A stretch of DNA of 32,620 nt from contig CANQDR010000027.1 of the NCBI GenBank assembly GCA_947593615.1, forward strand, positions 1-32,620, in the 5' to 3' direction. The notes beneath the pieces are model-generated. The model worked only from the letters and a program-made list of their open reading frames with translations, did no database searches and had not been told where the DNA came from. This document shows, one piece after another, positions 16,734 through 24,980 of this stretch; positions within the stretch are counted from its first letter, which is position 1, and each line of letters starts with the position of its first letter. The DNA is from an uncultured Clostridia bacterium. GTDB lineage: Bacteria > Bacillota > Clostridia > Oscillospirales > Acutalibacteraceae. A program made the position numbers and the translations under genes.

Positions 16734-17615
16734 ATGGAAAAGCAGACAAAAATGAAAAAGAAACCCAAAAAACACAATTGGGTTTCCACCGTGATTGTCA
16801 CGCTGATTTTACTCATAGGACTTTCCCTGCTGCTGTATCCGACAGCAGCGGATTACATTAATTCCCTCGAATACAAAAAATCAATAGAGGATTACCAACG
16901 AGAAATCGCGGGTCTTGACGATACCGACCGACGCGATCTTTTGAATGCGGCACACGCCTACAACACGGAGCTTTTTAAACGCACCAACCGTATGGAGGAG
17001 CTGAAGCCTGCACAGAGAGAACAATATAACAGTCTGCTCAATCCCTTTGATAACGGCATGATGGGATATGTAGAAATTGAAAAAATCAGCGTATATCTGC
17101 CGATTTACCACGGCACTGACGAAAGCGTCCTGCACAGCGGCATAGGGCATTTGGAAGGTTCTTCACTGCCGGTGGGCGGTAAAAGCGTACATACCCTCCT
17201 TTCGGGGCACAGCGGCCTGCCATCAGCAAAGCTGTTCAGCAACATTGACCAACTGGAAACAGGCGATACCTTTGCTTTGCATATTCTCGGCGATACATTG
17301 ACCTATCAGGTGGAATCAATTACCAAGGTTCTGCCGGAAGAAGCGGGCAATCTGCGTATTGAGTCAGGAAAAGATATCTGCACCTTGATGACCTGTACGC
17401 CCTACGGTGTAAACACTCATCGTCTGCTGGTACGCGGAGTAAGAATTGAAACACCAAAATCTGACAGCACAGATACAGCTGATTCGGCAAATTATGAAAT
17501 TCCAATATCTATGCCGCTTGTGCTGTTGGTGTCTCTCGCCTCTCTGCCTGTAGTGCTTATAATTGCCCTGCTGTTTGTGATTCGGCGCAGAAAAAGCGTA
17601 AAGCGGCAGAAGTGA
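16734..17615 (+). CDS. class C sortase 1 (pilin polymerase)
   Basis: Membrane transpeptidase that joins pilin subunits through the LPXTG Thr and a pilin lysine. In 293-aa numbering: an N-terminal membrane helix near 18-40; catalytic H159 in LSGHSGLP, C221 in TLMTCTPYG, and R230 in NTHRLLVRG. A second membrane helix near the C-terminus is followed by a basic tail, the class C topology. A lid-like motif N103-P104-F105 matches the Asp-Pro-aromatic plug of class C sortases apart from Asn for Asp. An ATG at 16695 would extend the frame, but it lies inside the loop of the preceding hairpin. AGGGAG (about 16722-16727) serves the ATG at 16734. Confidence 0.93.
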   Translation: MEKQTKMKKKPKKHNWVSTVIVTLILLIGLSLLLYPTAADYINSLEYKKSIEDYQREIAGLDDTDRRDLLNAAHAYNTELFKRTNRMEELKPAQREQYNSLLNPFDNGMMGYVEIEKISVYLPIYHGTDESVLHSGIGHLEGSSLPVGGKSVHTLLSGHSGLPSAKLFSNIDQLETGDTFALHILGDTLTYQVESITKVLPEEAGNLRIESGKDICTLMTCTPYGVNTHRLLVRGVRIETPKSDSTDTADSANYEIPISMPLVLLVSLASLPVVLIIALLFVIRRRKSVKRQK

Positions 17616-17633
17616 CACAGGTCGGAGGTCATA

Positions 17634-18512
17634 ATGAAACAACAAGAAAGCATCAAAAAGAAGAAAAGGCACTCAAAAATTGCTTCCAAAATGATTGTGA
17701 TTTTGCTGATGCTGGTCGGACTCGCTTTGCTGCTCTACCCCACTGTGGCTGATAAAATTAACAATGCTGTCAACAACGATGCTATCAGCGAATATCAGCG
17801 CAGCGTACAGGCGCTGAGCCAAAACGACTATGCGGAAATGCTTGAGGCGGCAAGGACCTATAACAAGGAATTGTTCGAGAAATCACCCCATATCGGCGAA
17901 CTGACCGCCGAACGGCGCAAAATTTATGAAAGTCTGCTGGATGTGACCGGTACCGGAATTATCGGATATATTGAAATCCAAAAGCCGCATATCTATCTTG
18001 CAGTCTATCACGGTACGGAAGAAAGCGTTTTGCAAACCGGTGTGGGGCATTTAGAAGCCTCCAGTCTGCCGGTTACAGGTGAAAGTGTTCACACTGTACT
18101 GTCAGGACACAGCGGACTGCCCTATGCCCGACTGTTTACAGATTTGGATCAAATGAAAATCGGTGATACTTTCACCTTGCATGTGCTGAACGAAACCCTA
18201 ACTTATCGGGTGGAAAAAATGGAACGGGTACTGCCTGATACGCTCAAAAATCTGTGCATTGAGGAAGGGCAGGAATTGTGTACGCTGATGACCTGCACCC
18301 CCTACGGTGTGAATACCCATCGGTTGGTAATCACCGGCCGCCGTATTGAAAAGCCTGAGGAAAAGGGCACGACATCGGTAGAACAGGCGTCCGTTTCCAC
18401 TTGGAATTGGCAATTTGTTATTCTGCCGTTTATTGTATTTGCCGCGATTGTGTTTGCTGTCGTGTTGATACGAAAAAGAAAAAAGAAGAAAAACCTATCT
18501 GATATTCATTAA
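17634..18512 (+). CDS. class C sortase 2, tandem paralogue
   Basis: Second pilin-type sortase, 292 aa, a clear tandem paralogue of its upstream neighbour. Catalytic residues fall at the same positions: H159 (LSGHSGLP), C221 (TLMTCTPYG) and R230 (NTHRLVITG). It has an N-terminal membrane helix near 20-42 and a C-terminal helix before a KRKKKKN tail. At the lid position, where sortase 1 has Asn-Pro-Phe, this protein reads D103-V-T, so the plug is altered or absent and the active site may be constitutively open. GGAGG precedes the ATG, 18 bases after the sortase 1 stop. It probably handles a different substrate (tip or basal pilin), but this cannot be read from sequence. Confidence 0.93.
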   Translation: MKQQESIKKKKRHSKIASKMIVILLMLVGLALLLYPTVADKINNAVNNDAISEYQRSVQALSQNDYAEMLEAARTYNKELFEKSPHIGELTAERRKIYESLLDVTGTGIIGYIEIQKPHIYLAVYHGTEESVLQTGVGHLEASSLPVTGESVHTVLSGHSGLPYARLFTDLDQMKIGDTFTLHVLNETLTYRVEKMERVLPDTLKNLCIEEGQELCTLMTCTPYGVNTHRLVITGRRIEKPEEKGTTSVEQASVSTWNWQFVILPFIVFAAIVFAVVLIRKRKKKKNLSDIH

Positions 18513-18540
18513 CCCACCCTGCAAGGAGGAGTATTCAAAT

Positions 18541-19509
18541 ATGAAAAAACATATTTTACCGATTTTGCTTTGCATTTTGCTCTTTATGACCGCCGTTCTG
18601 CCGATCTCGGCGGCTGAATCCGATTCTATAACTGTTTTGTTTAAACACGACAGTAAGCCGGTAGAGCAAACATCTTTTCAAATATACAAAGCTGCCAATT
18701 GGGACGGCAGCTCTTACACATTAGTTTCTCCATTTTCCGACTATCAGATTAGAATTCCTGAGGATTCAGGCAGTGAGGAATGGAAAACTCTGTCCTCAAC
18801 GCTGGCGGCATATATCGCAAGGGACGCTGTTCCTGCGCTTGCATCCGGTAAAACTGACGCATCCGGCAGCGTACGCTTCGACGGACTTACGGACGGATTG
18901 TATCTGATAATAGGTGCAGCAACCCAATATGGTGATCTGCTTTTAATTCCCCAGCCAACGATAGTTACTGTTCCCTGTACTAATAGCGACAGAACGGTTG
19001 ACAGAGATGTATTTACCGAACCAAAATACGATTACCGGCAAGTGACCGCTGAGCCGCTTGAGCGGCGGGCTCTTAAAATTTGGGAAGATAACGGAGACGA
19101 ACAGAGCCGACCGCAGGAAATCGCAGTACAGCTATTGTGTGACGGAAAGGTGTACGAGGAACAAATTCTGAATGCCGCCAATAATTGGCGGTACACATGG
19201 GAAAACCTTGACGCCGCACATGACTGGAAGCTGACAGAAAAGGAAGTTCCGAAAAATTATACCGTACAAATCGAGCAGCAGGGCGTCACCTTTACCGTTA
19301 CCAACACTCTTGACGCCATTTTGACTCCCTCAGTGCCAAACACACCATCTGCACAAACTGGTAACAGTGCAATTCGTGGCGGAGATTCCACGCTGCCGCA
19401 AACTGGACTGTTGTGGTGGCCTGTACCTGTGCTGGTTGTTACAGGTGCGCTTGCTATGTTCATAGGAATTTTCCTGATACTTCGCAAAAAAGATGAATTG
19501 GATGGGTAG
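18541..19509 (+). CDS. minor/basal pilin, LPQTG type, Cna_B domain
   Basis: Secreted pilin of 322 aa. The signal peptide MKKHILPILLCILLFMTAVLPISA is cleaved near residue 26. The N-terminal half contains GLTDGLYLIIGAA, typical of small SpaB-like basal pilins. A Cna_B domain (about 172-262) has the hallmark ALKIWEDNGD..RP spacing and ends in FTVTNTL. The sorting signal L285-P-Q-T-G is followed by a hydrophobic helix and a KKDELDG tail. AAGGAGGAG precedes the ATG. Its canonical LPQTG contrasts with VPFAGG on the tip and LPFTG on the backbone, suggesting different sortase preferences. The final sortase gene overlaps its 3' end, implying translational coupling. Confidence 0.88.
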   Translation: MKKHILPILLCILLFMTAVLPISAAESDSITVLFKHDSKPVEQTSFQIYKAANWDGSSYTLVSPFSDYQIRIPEDSGSEEWKTLSSTLAAYIARDAVPALASGKTDASGSVRFDGLTDGLYLIIGAATQYGDLLLIPQPTIVTVPCTNSDRTVDRDVFTEPKYDYRQVTAEPLERRALKIWEDNGDEQSRPQEIAVQLLCDGKVYEEQILNAANNWRYTWENLDAAHDWKLTEKEVPKNYTVQIEQQGVTFTVTNTLDAILTPSVPNTPSAQTGNSAIRGGDSTLPQTGLLWWPVPVLVVTGALAMFIGIFLILRKKDELDG

Positions 19510-20110
19510 CCGCAAAACAGGCGCCGTGCTCATCGGCATAGGTATTTTTCTGATCGTTGCGGCATTGACCTTAGTCGGTTACAACATTTGGGACGATCAC
19601 CGCGCGCAGACCGCCGTTGACAGTGTGATAGAACAGCTTTCACCGGAAACTCCCGATGACAGTGCAGCCATTCCCGATTATCTGCTAGATCCGACCCGTG
19701 ATATGCCGACAGTGGAAATTGATGGTTATCGGTATATCGGGGTTCTATCTGTCCCGTCGCTGGAGTTGGAGCTTCCTGTTATGGAAACTTGGGACTACGA
19801 GCGTATGAAAATTTCTCCATGTAGGTATTCCGGTACGGCTTATTTAAATAACCTTGTGATATGCGCACATAATTATGCTTCCCATTTTGGGCGGCTGAAA
19901 AATCTCTCGCCGGGCGATACGGTGATTTTCACGGACATGGATGGAAACCTTTTCTCATACGAGGTTTCACAAATTGAAACGCTGTCCGGGACAGCTATAA
20001 GTGAAATGCAAAGCGGCAATTGGGACCTCACCCTTTTTACCTGCACCATCAGCGGACAGGCGCGGGTGACGGTTCGATGTAAAAAAGCGATAACGACCGA
20101 TGACAAATAA
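19493..20110 (+). CDS. third sortase of the pilus cluster
   Basis: Sortase of 205 aa, shorter than the class C pair and without their C-terminal membrane helix. An N-terminal membrane helix (VLIGIGIFLIVAALTLVGYNI) is followed by a catalytic domain with H126 (ICAHNYASHFG), C184 (TLFTCTISG), and an Arg at 191 or 195 (ARVTVRC). This shape fits a class A/D-like or other anchoring sortase rather than a polymerase. Subclass assignment is uncertain. It overlaps the basal pilin gene by 17 bases; ATG 19502 is an alternative start that would shorten the overlap to 8 bases, and neither has a strong ribosome site. Position as the last gene suggests it attaches finished pili to the wall. Confidence 0.85.
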   Translation: MNWMGSRKTGAVLIGIGIFLIVAALTLVGYNIWDDHRAQTAVDSVIEQLSPETPDDSAAIPDYLLDPTRDMPTVEIDGYRYIGVLSVPSLELELPVMETWDYERMKISPCRYSGTAYLNNLVICAHNYASHFGRLKNLSPGDTVIFTDMDGNLFSYEVSQIETLSGTAISEMQSGNWDLTLFTCTISGQARVTVRCKKAITTDDK

Positions 20111-20155
20111 AAGCAATTCTAAATAAGTAATATAAAATAAATTCATATTAAAGAA

Positions 20156-20201
20156 AAGGCTCCAATTTTGATATTTGATATATTATCAAAATTGGAGCCT
20201 T
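20156..20201. terminator. bidirectional terminator, pilus operon / STAS gene
   Basis: A perfect 18-bp stem: AAGGCTCCAATTTTGATA (20156-20173) pairs with 20184-20201 around a 10-base loop. It sits between convergent genes. The T-rich flank is better on the minus strand (ending the STAS gene), with a weaker tail on the plus side. Confidence 0.8.
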
Positions 20202-20278
20202 ATAACTTTGCGATTAATAACGACAATTAAATTTTTATTAGAAATATTAAATAACAGAAATAATTACTGAATATGAAA

Positions 20279-20578
20279 TTACTGTTCAATATTTAAAACA
20301 GATGAAAGATTAGTAATATTTAAAATATCCATAACACTTTCATTAGGAGATTTGATTACAAATCCGGATTTTTCTGACATAATCTTGTGAGCAAAAACAA
20401 GCGTTCTCAAACCTGCCGATGAAATATATTCAAGATTAGATACATCAAGCACAATCTTATCACAATTTTCAGATTGTGCCTTTATTTCAGCTTCAAGTTC
20501 AGGAGCAGTAAAGGTATCAAGTCTTTCATCTATATTTATAATTAACGTATTATTTTCTTTTTCAGTTTTTATATTCAT
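20279..20578 (-). CDS. STAS-domain anti-sigma factor antagonist
   Basis: Small cytoplasmic partner-switch protein, 99 aa, a full single STAS domain. The stretch LDVSNLEYISSAGLRTL (44-60) contains the conserved serine pair S53/S54, the site that RsbW/SpoIIAB-type kinases phosphorylate and SpoIIE/RsbU-type phosphatases dephosphorylate. Unphosphorylated, such proteins sequester the kinase-like partner. GGAGGG precedes the ATG, with a consensus promoter upstream. It is transcribed divergently from the operon encoding the matching kinase-like protein and phosphatase, so all three parts of the switch are adjacent. No sigma factor gene is visible here, so the output may be a distant sigma factor or a non-sigma target. 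Confidence 0.9.
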   Translation of the reverse strand: MNIKTEKENNTLIINIDERLDTFTAPELEAEIKAQSENCDKIVLDVSNLEYISSAGLRTLVFAHKIMSEKSGFVIKSPNESVMDILNITNLSSVLNIEQ

Positions 20579-20615
20579 AGTATACCCTCCATATAAAATG
20601 GTTTTAATAATCTAT

Positions 20616-20644
20616 ATTTTAATACAAGATTTAGAAATTGTCAA
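20616..20644 (-). promoter_or_regulatory. promoter of the STAS gene
   Basis: On the minus strand, TTGACA (complement of 20639-20644) and TAAAAT (complement of 20616-20621) are separated by 17 bases, with initiation about 30 bases upstream of the start codon. It is about 50 bases from the divergent promoter at 20697-20725. Confidence 0.65.
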
Positions 20645-20696
20645 CTTTAAAATCGGCTTTTTGTCTAAAAATTTAGAAATAAAATATCGATATTTG

Positions 20697-20725
20697 TTGC
20701 AAAAACAAGTAAATTATGTTATAAT
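20697..20725 (+). promoter_or_regulatory. promoter of the partner-switch/NRPS operon
   Basis: TTGCAA (20697-20702) and TATAAT (20720-20725) are separated by 17 bases. The start would be near 20732, about 30 bases before the first ATG. It looks sigma-A-like, so the operon need not depend on an alternative sigma factor. Confidence 0.6.
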
Positions 20726-20763
20726 TATAAATAATTTGCTTTTTATTAAGAAGGTTATTTTCA

Positions 20764-21180
20764 ATGAGAATACGGCTTACGGCAAATAAAGAAGATTTCA
20801 ATAAACTTTTATCTGCTTGCAGAGAATATTTAAAATCCGAATTTCCGTCCAACTGCAATTTTAATTTACTTTATATGTCTATTGAGGAAGCTTTTATTAA
20901 TATTGCAAGTTATGCCTACGACGGACAGGACGGATATGTTGATTTTGAGATTATCGCATTAGATGAAAATCGCATTAAGATTATTTTTACTGATGGTGGA
21001 AAACCGTTTAATCCAGTTGAATTTAAAAGCGAAATAAATGCAAAAAATAATATTGATAATTTTATACCCGGCGGACTTGGCATTGACCTTATTAAAAAAA
21101 CAATGAAAAATCTACAATACAAATACATAAACGAAAAAAACATTTTTTCATTTGAGACTATACTGGAGAATAATAAATGA
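20764..21180 (+). CDS. RsbW-like ATP-binding protein (anti-sigma/serine kinase)
   Basis: GHKL/HATPase protein of 138 aa. The N-box has E42 and N46 (IEEAFINIASYAY), the G1 box TDGG is at 76-79, and the G2 region PGGLGI is at 102-107. These are the ATP- and Mg-binding elements of RsbW/SpoIIAB-type serine kinases. Such proteins bind a sigma factor or other target, or phosphorylate a STAS partner, and switch between the two. AAGAAGG precedes the ATG. Its stop overlaps the phosphatase start (ATGA), so the two are made together. The STAS substrate is most likely the divergent gene next door. Confidence 0.9.
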   Translation: MRIRLTANKEDFNKLLSACREYLKSEFPSNCNFNLLYMSIEEAFINIASYAYDGQDGYVDFEIIALDENRIKIIFTDGGKPFNPVEFKSEINAKNNIDNFIPGGLGIDLIKKTMKNLQYKYINEKNIFSFETILENNK

Positions 21181-23141
21181 AAATAAAAAATGTTAAATTA
21201 AAGGGACAAATTATCGGTTTTATCATTTGCGCTTTGATACTCGCCGGCTTAAACATATTGTCCATGACTGTTCCCCTGTTTAAGGATTATGGAGAATTTA
21301 GGATTTCAGGCTTCTTTTCGGTATTCGCCGGAATGTTCTTCGGTCCGGCAGGAGCTTTAGGTTGTGCGGTCGGAAATTTATTATCGGATTTTTACAATAA
21401 TTTAAGCGTTGCTGATATATATGGATTTTGGGCTAATTTCCTTTTCGCTTGGCTTCCCTACCGATTATGGCATACTTTATTGCCCGTTGAAAATCATAAG
21501 TTTCAGTATGTTACTTCAAACACTACTCTGATAAAATACATATTAATAACCGTTTTTTCAACTGTGGCTTCAATGTCAGTATTATCTTCTTCGTTCGATA
21601 TTTTAGGGATGTGTAAATTTAATGTTTTTTTCACACCCGTTATTCTTTATGATACTTACTTTGCCATTTTCTGGGGAACAACTGCTTTTCTTGTAGCATA
21701 CAGATTATTCCCCCAATATATACATATTCCCTATAATATGTATAATTACAGTTATAATCATAAAAGATATTTGCCTGATTATATAATGTGTTTTATTATA
21801 ATTATTACTGTTATATTAAGACTTCTGTTTTCAGAAGCTGATGGAAACAGATCATTGACAGAAGATGTTTTAGATTCCGTTATTATATCATTCACAACTG
21901 TTCTCGCTATCCTTCCAATGAGAAGAAGCAGAAAAAAAGAATTGAAACAGCAAACTGCATTTAAAAGAACCGCAGGACTTCAATCTCAGATAATAGCGGT
22001 ATTTTTTGTATTTATTACTTTCAGCACAAGTATTTTTACATTGATACTTTCATATGATACTTTTAATTACATTAACAATTTTACAAATATAAAAAATCAT
22101 TTGAATAATTTGCTTGTCAATATTTTCAGGCAAGTAAACATATGCGGCTTTTTATTTATTCTATTACTTATTATTCTTCTGAATTGGATAGAAAAAAGAA
22201 TAACACGGTCTATAATAGAAATAGCTGACACCGCAAGTAAATTTGTTGAAAACGGGTTACATACGGAATTGCCTAAATTAAATAATGTATGTGATGAAAT
22301 TTCTATATTAACAAAATCTTATAATAAAATGGCATCAGATATTATAGGTTATATAAAAACAGTTGAAGAACAGGTCAAGCGTGAACAGAATATAAAACTT
22401 ACAATGAATATGGCGGCAAATATACTGTCTGGAATCCTGCCAAAACCGCTTAATGATAATAAATTTTCTTTATCGGCATACATAAAGCCTGCAAAAACAC
22501 TCGGGGGCGATTTCTATGATTACATAAAGCTTGACGATGACAGACTGCTTATCTGCATAGCAGATGTTTCTTCAAAGGGACTTCCTGCTGCCATGTTTAT
22601 GGTGGTATCAAGCATACTTGTAAAATGTAACAGAAATCTTTCACCTGAAAAAATATTATATAATGTCAATAATTTTTTATGTGAAACAAATAGTGAAAGT
22701 ATGTTTGTAACAATGTTTGTGGGAATTATAGATTTAAAAAGAAAAGTCTTCGAGTTTGCAAATGCAGGACATAATTATCCTATTATCTGGAACGGCAATA
22801 ATTCCCAATGGCTCAAAACAAAACCGGATCTTGTACTGGGATTATTTCCCGATGTTGAATACAGGATTAACAGCATAGACATACACGACAATTTTCAGAT
22901 TTTTCTTTATACCGACGGTGTAAACGAAGCTGAAGATAAGGACAATAACTTCTTTGGAAATGACAGACTTGAGAAGCTTTGCAAATCTTTAAATCCGCTT
23001 GCTGAAGGCACAAATACCCAGCTTAAAACGATAAGAAGCAGTATTGAAGAATTTTCAAAAGGAGCCAGTCAGTCTGACGATATTACAGCATTGGTAGTAA
23101 AAGTTCAAGAAAGATCAAAAACAGACGAAAGTCAGGATTAA
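21177..23141 (+). CDS. membrane SpoIIE/RsbU-type PP2C phosphatase with HAMP-like linker
   Basis: Membrane-bound serine phosphatase of 654 aa, expected to dephosphorylate the STAS protein. Residues 1 to about 210 form a multi-span membrane domain with SGFFSVFAGMFFGPAGALGCAV and NLLSDFY, reminiscent of ECF-transporter S components. More spans lie at about 270-340. A HAMP-like linker (SIIEIADTASKFVENG..EISILTKSYNKM) and a coiled segment lead into the PP2C/SpoIIE domain (about 425-645). Metal ligands: D445 (GGDFYD), D463 in ADVSSKGLPAAM, D580 (TDGVNEAED) and D634/D635 (SDDITAL). All catalytic acids are present. The membrane part probably senses an external or membrane ligand. Overlaps the kinase-like gene by 4 bases. 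Confidence 0.9.
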   Translation: MKIKNVKLKGQIIGFIICALILAGLNILSMTVPLFKDYGEFRISGFFSVFAGMFFGPAGALGCAVGNLLSDFYNNLSVADIYGFWANFLFAWLPYRLWHTLLPVENHKFQYVTSNTTLIKYILITVFSTVASMSVLSSSFDILGMCKFNVFFTPVILYDTYFAIFWGTTAFLVAYRLFPQYIHIPYNMYNYSYNHKRYLPDYIMCFIIIITVILRLLFSEADGNRSLTEDVLDSVIISFTTVLAILPMRRSRKKELKQQTAFKRTAGLQSQIIAVFFVFITFSTSIFTLILSYDTFNYINNFTNIKNHLNNLLVNIFRQVNICGFLFILLLIILLNWIEKRITRSIIEIADTASKFVENGLHTELPKLNNVCDEISILTKSYNKMASDIIGYIKTVEEQVKREQNIKLTMNMAANILSGILPKPLNDNKFSLSAYIKPAKTLGGDFYDYIKLDDDRLLICIADVSSKGLPAAMFMVVSSILVKCNRNLSPEKILYNVNNFLCETNSESMFVTMFVGIIDLKRKVFEFANAGHNYPIIWNGNNSQWLKTKPDLVLGLFPDVEYRINSIDIHDNFQIFLYTDGVNEAEDKDNNFFGNDRLEKLCKSLNPLAEGTNTQLKTIRSSIEEFSKGASQSDDITALVVKVQERSKTDESQD

Positions 23142-23195
23142 ATTTTTTACGCATAACTCATATAATAAATATACTGATATAAAATGGATTAAACT

Positions 23196-24920
23196 ATGAC
23201 ACAAAATACTCTAAAACGAAACGGAAACATAATAAATAAAAAGTATCTTGAATACTTTTTACCGACTGTACTTACCGCAATGGCAAATAATATTGCAATT
23301 ATGGTCGACTCGGTACTTGTAGGTCAAATGGTCGGCAGTGTTGCAATGGCTGCAATAAATCTGCTGTCGCCGATAACACAGCTATACTTTTCAATAACTA
23401 TTCTCTTTGGTTTGGGAGCGTCAACAATCATCTCATATTCAAAAGGAAAAAACGATAAAGCAACCGCCGATAAAACGTTTACGGCAGCTTTAATATTGCT
23501 GATAATTTTATGTGTTATACTTATGGCGGCACAACTTTTATTTATAGATAATATTGCATCGGCCTTAACGTATATTCCCGAACTAAAGGAACAGCTTTTA
23601 CTGTATTATGTTCCGTTTATAATAGGCACTCCGTTTTCATTGCTGCTTCCGAGTGCGGTGCATTGTATAAGAAGCGACGGCAGACCCACATTTGCGTCTA
23701 ACCTTATTATAATTTCCAATGCAATCAACCTTGTAATGGACATTGTTTTAATGGGACCCTTTAAAATGGGTATTATAGGTTCATCGATTGCAACTGTAAT
23801 TGGAAATGTGATTGCTTCTGCAATTATGCTTACTCACTTTAAATACAAAAATAATACTCTTCATTTTGATTTTACAATTTTTCGTAATCCTAAAGAGTTT
23901 TTATTAAAATTTGCGCAGGTATTTACAACCGGACTTTCCGGTGCTTTGGGAACACTTTTGATAACTGTAAGAATGTTCTTTTTAAACAGTATTATACAAA
24001 ACCATGCTGGTACAAACGGTATGGTGGCAATGTCTATTGTGACAATGAGCCAGATATTTATATCTGCATTTGTAACAGGTGCATCTCAGACCATGATACC
24101 AATAGTAAGTGTACTGCTTGGAGAAAAGGACTTTAGCGGCATAAAATATGCTCTTAAAAAAGCGATTTTAATTCTCATGATAGCGTCTTCTGTTATTGTT
24201 GTTATCATTGAATGTACTCCGGAAACGGTCGCTTATATATTCGGAGTAAATACAGCCTCAGAAATGTCGGTTGTCGTACCGGCTTTGATGATAAGTTCTT
24301 TGTCATTTCATGGACTTGCACTTTCATTTTTGATGATGTACTACTATATGGCAACAAATAAAAAAATCATTTCTCTTACAATTTCCATTGTAAACGGAAT
24401 TGTCATTATAATTCCAAGTGCTTATTTTTTGGGAATACTGTTTGGAATTACAGGCATCTGGATAGCTTTTATAGCCGCGCAGTACGGAACACTTCTTGTT
24501 ATAGCTATTATGATACTTGTAATTATGAAAAAATCAAAAGGCAGGTATAAGAACTTTTACTTACTGGAAGACAGTAATAATTATGAAATAATGTCATTTT
24601 CTGTAAATTCACAATTTTCAGAGGATATTGTTGAAGCATATATGACTGAAAATCTGAGTGTATCTGATAATGAAACAAAGCTGCTGATTATTTTGACCGT
24701 AAAGAATATTTTTTCTTATATCATATCAGCAGGCTCAAGAAAAAACAAACCTGTTGATGTGGACTTAAGAATTATACATGAGGATAGTAAATATATTGTT
24801 TTTATCCGCAGTAACGGTAATGAGCTTGGCGGTGATAATCTTATAACACAAGTCAGTACATACAAAAGTTTTGATTGTACGCGTATTCTTGGTATGAATG
24901 AAATCAAAGTTATAATTTAA
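23196..24920 (+). CDS. MATE efflux transporter with C-terminal degenerate HATPase-like domain
   Basis: Multidrug/metabolite exporter of the MATE family, 574 aa. Residues 1 to about 445 carry two MatE repeats (12 predicted spans; NNIAIMVDSVLVGQM near the N-terminus, the first-repeat hallmark, and later ITGIWIAFIAAQYGTL). Residues about 455-574 are a soluble tail that lines up by eye with the RsbW-like protein two genes upstream: LLIILTVKNIFSYIIS against LLYMSIEEAFINIASY, and VDVDLRIIHEDSKYIVFI against VDFEIIALDENRIKIIF. The N-box Glu/Asn and G1 Asp are not kept, so ATP hydrolysis is unlikely. It lies 54 bases after the phosphatase and 60 before the NRPS, and is the natural exporter for the NRPS product. 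Confidence 0.87.
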   Translation: MTQNTLKRNGNIINKKYLEYFLPTVLTAMANNIAIMVDSVLVGQMVGSVAMAAINLLSPITQLYFSITILFGLGASTIISYSKGKNDKATADKTFTAALILLIILCVILMAAQLLFIDNIASALTYIPELKEQLLLYYVPFIIGTPFSLLLPSAVHCIRSDGRPTFASNLIIISNAINLVMDIVLMGPFKMGIIGSSIATVIGNVIASAIMLTHFKYKNNTLHFDFTIFRNPKEFLLKFAQVFTTGLSGALGTLLITVRMFFLNSIIQNHAGTNGMVAMSIVTMSQIFISAFVTGASQTMIPIVSVLLGEKDFSGIKYALKKAILILMIASSVIVVIIECTPETVAYIFGVNTASEMSVVVPALMISSLSFHGLALSFLMMYYYMATNKKIISLTISIVNGIVIIIPSAYFLGILFGITGIWIAFIAAQYGTLLVIAIMILVIMKKSKGRYKNFYLLEDSNNYEIMSFSVNSQFSEDIVEAYMTENLSVSDNETKLLIILTVKNIFSYIISAGSRKNKPVDVDLRIIHEDSKYIVFIRSNGNELGGDNLITQVSTYKSFDCTRILGMNEIKVII

Positions 24921-24980
24921 TTTTTACATATGTTTTAATATATAAAATACATTAAAGTATTCGAAAGGGGTTTTTAATAA

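Noticed and set aside
7204..20280. Integrative element using tRNA-Leu as attachment site
   Set aside because: I looked for a second copy of the tRNA 3' end (TTACCTGCACCA) near the far side of the pilus island and found none; no integrase gene is present.
20598..20789. 63-codon plus-strand frame before the RsbW-like gene
   Set aside because: It spans the divergent promoters and overlaps the start of a well-supported gene; the composition is that of AT-rich intergenic DNA.
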